From contig DASVSL010000011.1 of NCBI GenBank assembly GCA_036388095.1, forward strand, positions 1 through 23,507: 23,507 bases of DNA. The letters run 5' to 3'. Shown here piece by piece: positions 7,953 to 12,710 of this stretch (positions are counted from its first letter, which is position 1; each line of letters opens with the position of its first letter). The stretch is from DASVSL01 sp036388095. GTDB taxonomy: Bacteria; Patescibacteriota; Saccharimonadia; Saccharimonadales; Saccharimonadaceae. A program made the position numbers and the translations under genes. Below the pieces are notes generated by a model that saw nothing but the letters and a program-made list of their open reading frames with translations, ran no database searches and was not told the origin of the DNA.

Positions 7953-7981
7953 ACTATAGCAACAAACTCCTCCCGGAGTTT
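7953..7981 (-). promoter_or_regulatory. Terminator fused to a leaderless promoter (after site 4)
   Basis: A perfect 7-bp stem (AAACTCC / GGAGTTT, loop GGGA on the minus strand) is followed by TGC-TATAGT, an extended -10 box 6 nt from the phosphatase ATG. Confidence 0.7.
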
Positions 7982-7996
7982 TAAGCGTAAGTGTCT

Positions 7997-8024
7997 TGGC
8001 CACCCTACTGTATGTACTTCGAAC
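7997..8024 (-). repeat. Array site 4
   Basis: 28 bp; starts GTTCGAAGTACATAC and ends GGTGGCCA. The CCA-like end is kept, followed by AGACACTTACGCTT and a terminator copy. Confidence 0.75.
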
Positions 8025-8076
8025 TGTTTCACTTGCTCAACCATCAATACATAATTGATAATTCAGGTAGTGCCCC

Positions 8077-8110
8077 GACCGGCACCGGATGTTGAGCTCC
8101 GGTGCCGGTC
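8077..8110 (-). terminator. Strong 3' hairpin of the second type B cassette
   Basis: A perfect 13-bp GC-rich stem (GACCGGCACCGGA / TCCGGTGCCGGTC) with an 8-nt loop lies about 10 bp after the stop codon. On the minus strand it is followed by GGGCACTACCTGAATT and no U tract. Confidence 0.7.
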
Positions 8111-8120
8111 AGGTTGAGGA

Positions 8121-8513
8121 TCAGCCGCGAGGCCTGAAGTACATCCACGTCGATCCTGCGAGGAAGTCGCTGGAAGGTGCGTCGAACATGACGATCGCCC
8201 GGCCGTGGTAGCTGTTGGCCGTGGCGCGAGTGAGCTTGTCGAGCGGGAACTGGTAGTCCGTGTTCCAGCCCTCGCGGACCACATCCACGTGCCCGCCTCG
8301 CGGGTAGCGGATCTCGGTCTTGAGCTCGTCGACCGCGAAGTTGACGATCGTGTTGCCACGCTCGTTGAAGTAGGCGATCACTTCCGTGCAGATGCCCGCC
8401 TCGACCAGGTGGATGTTGTCCTTGAAGCCGATCTGTGGCCTGTCCTGCACAGTGACGTGCTTGCCGATGAGGATGCTCGCGATGTTGCTGATCTTCTCGA
8501 TGTTGCTGGTCAT
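8121..8513 (-). CDS. Unknown 130-aa protein of a type B cassette
   Basis: I do not recognise the family. The protein is a soluble alpha/beta sequence: an N-terminal helix with ISNIASILIGKHVTVQDRPQ, then strand-like segments (EVIAYFNERGNTIVNFAVDE, GHVDVVREGWNTDYQFPLDK) and a C-terminus GSTWMYFRPRG. No membrane helix, cysteine cluster or catalytic motif stands out. It is clearly richer in GC than the neighbouring NUDIX and phosphatase genes, which indicates a different donor. AAGGAG lies 6 nt before the ATG, and a long leader of about 175 nt containing a possible short upstream reading frame separates it from its promoter. Confidence 0.65.
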   Translation of the reverse strand: MTSNIEKISNIASILIGKHVTVQDRPQIGFKDNIHLVEAGICTEVIAYFNERGNTIVNFAVDELKTEIRYPRGGHVDVVREGWNTDYQFPLDKLTRATANSYHGRAIVMFDAPSSDFLAGSTWMYFRPRG

Positions 8514-8608
8514 GATGACTCCTTCAGAAGTTGATGTACGGGATGACCCGCACGCTTCTTCGAAGTACCTGACCGTTGTACACAGTACGGGGTGAGTTGG
8601 TGGTCAGA

Positions 8609-8650
8609 CTATATATGTCGTTCCATCGCCCGTCCGGACTTCCACGCCAT
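8609..8650 (-). CDS. Possible upstream leader peptide (13 codons)
   Basis: Within the long leader of the unknown gene, GAGAGGAG lies 5 nt before an ATG that opens MAWKSGRAMERHI and a TAG stop. Downstream of it the leader has short inverted repeats (TGACC/GGTCA, GTAC-TGT-GTAC), so attenuation-type control is conceivable. An alternative overlapping start, MKETSERSSHGVEV, lies about 14 nt after the -10 box. There is no evidence that either is translated. Confidence 0.3.
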   Translation of the reverse strand: MAWKSGRAMERHI

Positions 8651-8692
8651 GGCTACTCCTCTCAGAGGTCTCTTTCATGGGCAGATATTACT

Positions 8693-8721
8693 ATAATAGC
8701 ACAAAAACAATTTTATGTCAA
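8693..8721 (-). promoter_or_regulatory. Type B promoter of the unknown gene
   Basis: TTGACA (8716-8721), exactly 17 bp, TATTAT (8693-8698). It begins 4 bp after the end of array site 5. Confidence 0.8.
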
Positions 8722-8725
8722 TACT

Positions 8726-8754
8726 CGGTACCCCTTGGTGGACGTACATCGGAC
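8726..8754 (-). repeat. Array site 5
   Basis: 29 bp; starts GTCCGATGTACGTCCAC and ends GGGGTACCG. The TTCGAA part and CCA end are changed. Its first bases overlap the NUDIX stop codon (8754-8756). It is followed by AGTATTGACA. Confidence 0.75.
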
Positions 8755-9269
8755 TATGCAGCTGACGCACGTAGGATTGCCGCATCACGCTGGGCCATGA
8801 AACTGACCTCAACATCTTCATCAGATGATTTTAGTTCAACTATCTTGATAGCTTCATCGATACCCTCAACCCACCTAACTTCGAATCCTTCATCGATTTC
8901 ACTCTGAGTAAAGCTTGGAGATGACACTTGAACGGTTTTTATAACTTCAAAGGCATAGGAAATCTGATGCATCTTATCGAATTCTCTCCATTCAACGACA
9001 GTTCCTAACTCACGAAGTATTTCACCATTACACCCTGTTTCTTCTAGTAATTCACGAGTCAGCGCATCCGTAATTTCTTCATTATCGTCAATTCCACCAC
9101 CAGGTAATTTGTAGTAGCCTCTTTGCCCTGCATACATTAACGCGATTTTTCCTGACTCATCTCGCAGGACTGCCCTAGCTGCACGCCGTTCAAAGTAGTG
9201 TTTCCTGTCATTAAACGGCATAGTGAGATCGAGTTCTTGCTGTCCCAGAGTCAAAATAACTTTATCCAT
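8754..9269 (-). CDS. NUDIX hydrolase
   Basis: 171 residues with a complete Nudix box: G58, E64, R72-E73, E76-E77 and G79 in the segment GGIDDNEEITDALTRELLEE. The GYYKLPGGG lead-in is typical. These enzymes cleave nucleoside diphosphate-X bonds; the presence of HYFERRAARAVLRDESGKIA before the box and lack of a DNA-repair signature leave the substrate open (nucleotide clean-up is likely). The upstream frame MLKNSARSFCYNFEY is translated terminator and not coding. The TATAAT box 9 nt before the ATG, with no SD, indicates leaderless translation. Confidence 0.9.
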   Translation of the reverse strand: MDKVILTLGQQELDLTMPFNDRKHYFERRAARAVLRDESGKIALMYAGQRGYYKLPGGGIDDNEEITDALTRELLEETGCNGEILRELGTVVEWREFDKMHQISYAFEVIKTVQVSSPSFTQSEIDEGFEVRWVEGIDEAIKIVELKSSDEDVEVSFMAQRDAAILRASAA

Positions 9270-9278
9270 ATATTCGAA

Positions 9279-9308
9279 ATTATAGCAAAAACTCCTTGCG
9301 GAGTTTTT
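9279..9308 (-). promoter_or_regulatory. Terminator fused to a leaderless promoter (after site 6)
   Basis: A perfect 9-bp stem (AAAAACTCC / GGAGTTTTT; loop GCAA on the minus strand) runs into TTTTTGCTATAAT, so the U tract adjoins an extended, consensus -10 box (9279-9284). Confidence 0.75.
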
Positions 9309-9319
9309 AAGCATAAGCG

Positions 9320-9347
9320 TGTACCATTTAATGGACTTGCTTCAAAC
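9320..9347 (-). repeat. Array site 6
   Basis: 28 bp, the most diverged copy: starts GTTTGAAGCAAGTCCA and ends ATGGTACA. Position, orientation and the following CGCTTATGCTT plus terminator identify it. Confidence 0.65.
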
Positions 9348-9366
9348 GTTTCAATATGACGTCTGA

Positions 9367-9372
9367 TATAGT
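9367..9372 (+). promoter_or_regulatory. Leaderless -10 box of the TauE-like gene
   Basis: TGA-TATAGT ends 6 nt before the ATG at 9379. It is on the plus strand, opposite to the rest of the array, but has the same spacing as in the other type A genes. Confidence 0.6.
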
Positions 9373-9378
9373 TCGATT

Positions 9379-10116
9379 ATGGATGTTACCCCGCTCTTAA
9401 CACTTCTTATCGCTTTTATTTCGAGCATCCTCAGTGGCATGGCAGGCGTAGGTGGTGGATTCATTATGGCACCTTACTGGTTATTAATTGGCCTGACTCC
9501 TGCACAAGCAGCAACAACTGGTAGTTTTATGGCCCTTGGGATGGGCCTTAGTTCATTGGCTGCCTTCAAAAATACCGGGCATTTCCCGAAAAACAAAAAT
9601 CTAATTGTTGTTTTGCTTACCGTAACGATAATTGCTTCGGTTATTGGTGCGACAATACTGCCAAACGTTAATCCTGAATCGTTCAAAAGTATCCTAGCAA
9701 TAATTACGATTATTTCACTACCACTTCTTTTCGTAAAAAAGTCAGGCAAAAAATTAAATAAGAAGCATCAATTTGTCGGACTAGTTCTGTTCTCGCTGTT
9801 TGTACTTGCTGGTTCAATCGTGTTTAGCAGTGCGTTTTCGATACTAATGGCTATTGTGCTCACGTCATTCTTCAGTTTAACGATACTTCAAAGTACTGCG
9901 CTGAGACGACTCATCAGTACTGTTCAGGTTTTAGTGCTATTTAGCCTGTTAGCATACTCAGGTAACTTTGTTGCCCCTCATGCATTTATGGGAATAACTG
10001 GCGGCATACTCGGGAGTTATCTAGGAACAAAATATGCTCTTCGGAAGGGCGAAACATTCGCGAAAATCGCGTTAGTCATCGGCGCATTAATAAGTTCGAT
10101 GGCTTTACTATTTTAA
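9379..10116 (+). CDS. TauE/SafE-family membrane permease
   Basis: 245 residues with about eight hydrophobic helices. The N-terminal motif SSILSGMAGVGGGFIMAPYW and its weak internal repeat near the C-terminus (GITGGILGSYLGTKYALRKG) are the hallmark of the sulfite exporter TauE/SafE family (former DUF81), which moves sulfite, sulfoacetate or other organic anions; the actual substrate is unknown. Length is normal for the family. It is the only array gene on the plus strand, so its stop, not its start, adjoins the CCA side of site 7. It is AT-rich like the other type A genes. Confidence 0.88.
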   Translation: MDVTPLLTLLIAFISSILSGMAGVGGGFIMAPYWLLIGLTPAQAATTGSFMALGMGLSSLAAFKNTGHFPKNKNLIVVLLTVTIIASVIGATILPNVNPESFKSILAIITIISLPLLFVKKSGKKLNKKHQFVGLVLFSLFVLAGSIVFSSAFSILMAIVLTSFFSLTILQSTALRRLISTVQVLVLFSLLAYSGNFVAPHAFMGITGGILGSYLGTKYALRKGETFAKIALVIGALISSMALLF

Positions 10117-10128
10117 CTATAAATACTG

Positions 10129-10157
10129 TGGTGCCCCTTAGTGGACGTACTTCGAAC
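10129..10157 (-). repeat. Array site 7
   Basis: 29 bp; starts GTTCGAAGTACGTCC and ends AGGGGCACCA. It is identical to site 8, implying recent duplication or exchange. It lies 2 bp from the hydrolase stop. No terminator copy follows it; the TauE gene's 3' end does. Confidence 0.85.
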
Positions 10158-10159
10158 TT

Positions 10160-10699
10160 TTAGTAGTTCGATTGAATATAGCTAAGCAGCTCTGGAAATT
10201 CAGAGCGCCCTATGAAGTGTTCACCGCCAGGGACAGAAAAATGCTCTGCACTCACCTGCTCAGCTATAAATGAGAATTCCGACTGATTAATATATGGGTC
10301 ATCGTCTCCGCTGAATAACGCTATCTTGTCTTGATTTGATTTTATTTGATCCCATTTCCAAGCGTCGGCATAATAGCCACTTTGCTTTTCCATTTCATCA
10401 TCTAGATCGGTATAGCACGGTGATATGAGAACAGACCCTTTGATTTTGTTCGTTTCTGCAAATCGCATCGCTGCTACTGCCCCCGACGACCAGCCGACAA
10501 CAACATCATTTCCGCCAACTTTGATGTGATCTTTCATGAACGGTAACCAATACTCTTTCCTAGCCAATACGGAGTCGGGCAATGTTTCAAAAAACGTCTC
10601 GTGACCATTCTTCTCGAGTTCTTCCTTTAGCCATTTAGACCAAGCAAAAGACCAGTGCGTAGTTTGGTTGCCATGTAAGTAAACGATGCGTGGTCTCAT
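10160..10699 (-). CDS. Alpha/beta hydrolase, RBBP9/YdeN-like
   Basis: 179 residues. After the oxyanion strand (IVYLHGNQ) comes the nucleophile elbow GWSSG (69-73, S71). The acid is in FSGDDDPYI (about 131-133) and the histidine in PGGEHF (H161), giving a full Ser-Asp-His triad. Size and motif spacing match the small serine hydrolases of the RBBP9/YdeN group; the substrate is unknown. The ATG at 10699 is preferred because the TATGCT box (10706-10711, extended TGG) ends 6 nt upstream; the seven extra upstream codons overlap the promoter. Confidence 0.85.
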   Translation of the reverse strand: MRPRIVYLHGNQTTHWSFAWSKWLKEELEKNGHETFFETLPDSVLARKEYWLPFMKDHIKVGGNDVVVGWSSGAVAAMRFAETNKIKGSVLISPCYTDLDDEMEKQSGYYADAWKWDQIKSNQDKIALFSGDDDPYINQSEFSFIAEQVSAEHFSVPGGEHFIGRSEFPELLSYIQSNY

Positions 10700-10705
10700 G
10701 TCATT

Positions 10706-10742
10706 AGCATACCAAAACAAAAAGACTTCACTCGAAGTCTTT
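10706..10742 (-). promoter_or_regulatory. Terminator fused to a leaderless promoter (after site 8)
   Basis: A 9-bp perfect stem (AAAGACTTC / GAAGTCTTT, 10721-10742) followed by TTTTTG and then TATGCT (10706-10711). The stem is almost the same as the terminator of tRNA-Arg (AAAGACTTC / GAGGTCTTT). Confidence 0.75.
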
Positions 10743-10758
10743 CATAGCGTTTATGCTT

Positions 10759-10787
10759 TGGTGCCCCTTAGTGGACGTACTTCGAAC
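10759..10787 (-). repeat. Array site 8
   Basis: 29 bp, identical to site 7. On the minus strand its CCA is followed by AAGCATAAACG and the terminator, matching the AAGCATAAGCA that follows the tRNA-Arg gene. Confidence 0.88.
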
Positions 10788-10802
10788 TTGTGAGTATCTT
10801 AC

Positions 10803-10842
10803 ACTACCTAGAAACTCTATTTATTGGAGTTCTTAGGTAGTG
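10803..10842 (-). repeat. Imperfect inverted repeat beside site 8
   Basis: Two 15-base arms (ACTACCTAGAAACTC and GAGTTCTTAGGTAGT, 13 of 15 complementary) flank a loop of about 10 bases. The ACTACCT motif is the same as that found after type B hairpins, so this may be the outer end of the type B module or a second terminator. Confidence 0.6.
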
Positions 10843-10843
10843 C

Positions 10844-10874
10844 CCGGCACCCCGTATGCAATACGAGATGCCGG
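10844..10874 (-). terminator. 3' hairpin of the third type B cassette
   Basis: Stem CCGGCA / TGCCGG continues after a small internal loop as CGTAT / ATACG around a 3-nt loop. The minus strand continues GGCACTACCTAAG, the shared type B 3' motif. Confidence 0.65.
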
Positions 10875-10889
10875 TAAAGCTGGTGTGAA

Positions 10890-11096
10890 CTAGTCCAGGA
10901 TTGCGACCAGGCCGAAGAGGACGATCCCACCTGGGACGCAGTACAGTGAAAGGTACACAAAGCCGCGTGCAAGCCCTCTCCATGTAGGCTTTCTGCCCTC
11001 ACTGGTGGTGCGAAAGCTCCGCGCGCCAATCATGTATAGCAAGGAGAAGATCAGGCCATAGAGCACACCGTTGAAAAGTACTGAGAAGAGTTCCAT
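10890..11096 (-). CDS. Small two-helix membrane protein of a type B cassette
   Basis: 68 residues: a first hydrophobic helix (about 4-25, FSVLFNGVLYGLIFSLLYMI), a basic loop (RSFRTTSEGRKPTWRG), and a second helix (about 46-66, FVYLSLYCVPGGIVLFGLVA). I do not recognise a family. The hairpin topology with a positive loop predicts both ends outside and the loop in the cytoplasm. GAGAGGG lies 3 nt before the ATG, giving an SD-led start. It has its own promoter, a leader with two hairpins and a 3' hairpin. Confidence 0.6.
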   Translation of the reverse strand: MELFSVLFNGVLYGLIFSLLYMIGARSFRTTSEGRKPTWRGLARGFVYLSLYCVPGGIVLFGLVAILD

Positions 11097-11101
11097 TGCC
11101 C

Positions 11102-11160
11102 TCTCCCATCTATCTCTGTTGATGAGCAGAGATTCACTCCATTCACAATACAGTGAATTA
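11102..11160 (-). promoter_or_regulatory. Structured leader of the small membrane protein gene
   Basis: Between -10 and SD lie two perfect inverted repeats: ATTCAC-TGTATT-GTGAAT and TCTCTG-CTCATCAA-CAGAGA. They could regulate translation of the gene; no known riboswitch is recognised. Confidence 0.4.
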
Positions 11161-11165
11161 GAAAG

Positions 11166-11194
11166 ATTTAATCACATTCAAGTAAATTTGTCAA
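11166..11194 (-). promoter_or_regulatory. Type B promoter of the small membrane protein gene
   Basis: TTGACA (11189-11194), 17 bp, TTAAAT (11166-11171). TTGACA starts 3 bp after the CCA of site 9. Confidence 0.75.
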
Positions 11195-11197
11195 TAT

Positions 11198-11226
11198 TGG
11201 TGCCCCCTAGTGGACGTACTTCGAAC
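11198..11226 (-). repeat. Array site 9 (proximal to tRNA-Arg)
   Basis: 29 bp; starts GTTCGAAGTACGTCC and ends GGGGGCACCA. It differs from sites 7 and 8 by one base. It is followed by ATATTGACA, the start of a type B promoter. Confidence 0.85.
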
Positions 11227-11249
11227 TTTTCATGTGACTGGGTCTGCTC

Positions 11250-11729
11250 TTATGCAGAAAGCTTAATAGTCTGAAGTACTTTTCGCTTATTTATATCTCC
11301 TTCAGGGAACATATCGACGATAGTCAGTTCATCTATAGTAACCAAATCACTTTTATTTAGTCTCAGTTCACGCTGTACGGTTGCATGAGCACGGTAACCT
11401 TCTTCAAGAAAACGGGGTTCATCAAATACCGCGTTAGCATTCTTCAAAACTGATACAAGATTGTTATGGAATGATTTTAACTCGTTGTTCATGTTGAGAA
11501 CTGTGACCCGTATAGATTGATCGGGGCCAAAATATTCATCATCACCTGCCGTTACTTGTATTGATGAATGCCGTTCTAGTAGGCTAGACAATTTTTCATA
11601 CAGGTTGGTTGCTTCCCAATCAACAACGAAGTTAGCAACTAAGGTAACGTGCAGGGGCCATTCTGAAGCAAGAAAGATAGTGCCTTCATCCAGCTTCTCG
11701 AGGAGTTTAACTAAAACATATTTCTGCAT
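11250..11729 (-). CDS. 2H phosphoesterase (2'-5' RNA ligase/LigT superfamily)
   Basis: 159 residues with the two HxT signatures of the 2H superfamily: HVT at 27-29 (WPLHVTLVANF) and HAT at 115-117 (GYRAHATVQRE). Members open or form 2',3'-cyclic or 2'-5' phosphodiester bonds in RNA or nucleotides. The spacing and length fit a single-domain LigT-like protein; the substrate is unknown. It is the first array gene after tRNA-Arg. TAAAAT (11736-11741) sits just after the tRNA terminator and ends 6 nt before the ATG, so this gene is leaderless. Confidence 0.82.
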   Translation of the reverse strand: MQKYVLVKLLEKLDEGTIFLASEWPLHVTLVANFVVDWEATNLYEKLSSLLERHSSIQVTAGDDEYFGPDQSIRVTVLNMNNELKSFHNNLVSVLKNANAVFDEPRFLEEGYRAHATVQRELRLNKSDLVTIDELTIVDMFPEGDINKRKVLQTIKLSA

Positions 11730-11735
11730 TGCCCT

Positions 11736-11775
11736 ATTTTATCAGTAAAAGAAAAAGACCTCAGTAGAAGTCTTT
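11736..11775 (-). terminator. tRNA-Arg terminator overlapping a leaderless promoter
   Basis: A 9-bp stem (AAAGACTTC / GAGGTCTTT, loop TACT) followed by TTTTTC ends the tRNA-Arg transcript. TGA-TAAAAT comes next and drives the 2H phosphoesterase gene. Copies or analogues of this unit follow sites 3, 4, 6 and 8. Confidence 0.8.
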
Positions 11776-11791
11776 AATCATGCTTATGCTT

Positions 11792-11868
11792 TGGTGCCCC
11801 GGGGTGGACTCGAACCACCGGCCTTAGGCTTAGAAGTCCTCTGCTCTATCCAGCTGAGCTACCAGGGC
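11792..11868 (-). tRNA. tRNA-Arg(TCT), anchor of the cassette array
   Basis: A 77-nt cloverleaf with encoded CCA: acceptor GCCCTGG/CCGGGGC, D stem GCTC/GAGC, anticodon loop CTTCTAA (TCT, reading AGA), T-loop TTCGAGT on a perfect 5-bp stem. The anticodon stem is imperfect: A31 faces G39 and G27 faces A43, so only three of five pairs are standard. That may reduce function. The last 24 nt (T-loop to CCA) resemble the nine array sites, which insert five bases after TTCGA. Confidence 0.88.
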
Positions 11869-11962
11869 ATGCTGCCATGGTAGCAGAATCGCACCAGCTG
11901 GCTAGAGCAGAGCCTCTGCAATTCTATTGGCTCAGGGCTGCCCAACTGAGCTGCCAGGGCAT
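11869..11962 (-). other. tRNA-like sequence and antisense leader upstream of tRNA-Arg
   Basis: On the minus strand the segment starts TGCCCTGGCAGCTCAG, close to the first 16 nt of tRNA-Arg. It continues into CTCTGCTCTAGCCAGCTG, complementary to the tRNA's own D arm (17 of 18), and GCTACC, complementary to the bases before it. It ends CCATGGCA, which could pair with its first eight bases. It may be a decayed tRNA, or a leader that folds onto the tRNA. There is no gene here. Confidence 0.5.
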
Positions 11963-12019
11963 ATACCGTTGAGTTTCGTACCATCCTGACGCATCGAGGA
12001 TTCGATATGACGGGTGGTA

Positions 12020-12049
12020 CCCGAGCCTCCGTAATGAGGGAGGCTCGGG
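12020..12049 (-). terminator. 3' hairpin of the fourth type B unit
   Basis: An 11-bp stem (CCCGAGCCTCC / GGAGGCTCGGG) about 10 bp after the stop codon. On the minus strand it is followed by TACCACCCG, similar to the motif after other type B hairpins. No U tract. Confidence 0.7.
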
Positions 12050-12058
12050 ACCGGTTGA

Positions 12059-12481
12059 TCAGACGAGGACGTTGGTCAATGGAGATTGGTACATTCCGAC
12101 TCCCATGACATAGTAGCGGTAGATCTGCTCATCGCCACCGAAGGCATCGTGGAGCTCCTCGAAGTCAGCACCGATGCTGTAGATGGCCTCAAGAAGCTCG
12201 GACTGGTTGCGCGGCACGATGGTGCTGCGGCGTTCGAGCGTCGCGGGGTCACGAACCTCGATCTCGGCCTTATCGGTCCAGACGTTCACCACATAGTGGT
12301 AGTACAGTCCGGTGACCTCAAAGGCGACCGGGAAGGTGTAGTCGAGCTCTGGGTCGTAGCACGGGAAACCGTCGACCTCGATGTTGCTGGCCCAGACTCC
12401 TGGACTGCCCAGCGTGACAATGCCGTCACCGGGGGTGGTGAAGATGCTGGGGTCGAACTGGAAGGTGGGGCGACCGGACAT
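12059..12481 (-). CDS. Unknown 140-aa protein of a type B unit
   Basis: I do not recognise the family. The start at MSGRPTFQFDPSIF is chosen because AGGAGG lies 4 nt before it; the longer frame to 12580 runs through the promoter. The protein is acidic and strand-rich in its first half (DGIVTLGSPGVWASNIEVDG, DYTFPVAFEVTGLYYHYVVN) with a helical segment near residue 100 (SELLEAIYSIGADFEELHDA). It has no signal peptide or membrane helix and one cysteine. The gene is GC-rich. It lies on the far side of tRNA-Arg from the array but has the same promoter and 3' hairpin layout as the type B cassettes. Confidence 0.65.
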   Translation of the reverse strand: MSGRPTFQFDPSIFTTPGDGIVTLGSPGVWASNIEVDGFPCYDPELDYTFPVAFEVTGLYYHYVVNVWTDKAEIEVRDPATLERRSTIVPRNQSELLEAIYSIGADFEELHDAFGGDEQIYRYYVMGVGMYQSPLTNVLV

Positions 12482-12539
12482 GGGTCCTCCTGATGTAAAA
12501 CCGGGCGACCTGCCCAGGTTATGGGTAGGTATGAGTATT

Positions 12540-12568
12540 ATTATAGCAAAGTATTTATGTTTTGTCAA
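12540..12568 (-). promoter_or_regulatory. Consensus type B promoter of the unknown gene
   Basis: TTGACA (12563-12568), exactly 17 bp, TATAAT (12540-12545): both hexamers perfect. The bases just upstream (GGTACGTATAG and so on) weakly resemble an array site. Confidence 0.85.
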
Positions 12569-12603
12569 TAGTAAGATCAACTATACGTACCTCTGCGGTT
12601 ACT

Positions 12604-12627
12604 CAAATGAAAATAATATTTCATTTG
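12604..12627. repeat. Perfect inverted repeat
   Basis: CAAATGAAA and TTTCATTTG, 9-bp arms with a 6-nt A/T loop, between the unknown gene and the tRNA-Gly terminator. Role unknown; could be an operator or cruciform. Confidence 0.6.
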
Positions 12628-12645
12628 TAAGGAGGAATAACGAAA

Positions 12646-12693
12646 GCCCGAGTCTGATTTTTGCTACTTGTTCGCAAAAATCAGACTCAGGGC
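12646..12693 (-). terminator. Long hairpin downstream of tRNA-Gly
   Basis: A 19-bp stem (GCCC, then GAGTCTGATTTTTGC, against its complement) with a single bulged base and a 9-nt loop. On the minus strand it is followed by TTTCGTT. It probably terminates tRNA-Gly. Confidence 0.7.
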
Positions 12694-12710
12694 TGAAGTG
12701 AATTTCGATG

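Noticed and set aside
8205..8534. 109-codon plus-strand frame opposite the unknown gene
   Set aside because: It mirrors the coding bias of the minus-strand gene and has no SD or promoter.
8555..8570. TACTTCGAA in the type B leader as a tenth site in inverted orientation
   Set aside because: Only nine bases match, there is no GTCCAC or CCA part, and the orientation is wrong.
6068..11226. CRISPR array
   Set aside because: Repeats of 28-29 bp superficially fit, but the spacing is 440-820 bp and the intervals are genes.
6068..11226. Classical integron attC sites
   Set aside because: The GTTRRRY and RYYYAAC core pair and imperfect long palindrome are absent, and there is no intI gene in the window.
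12086..12493. 135-codon plus-strand frame opposite the unknown type B gene
   Set aside because: It is a GC-rich shadow frame; the minus strand has a perfect promoter, SD and 3' hairpin for the opposite gene.
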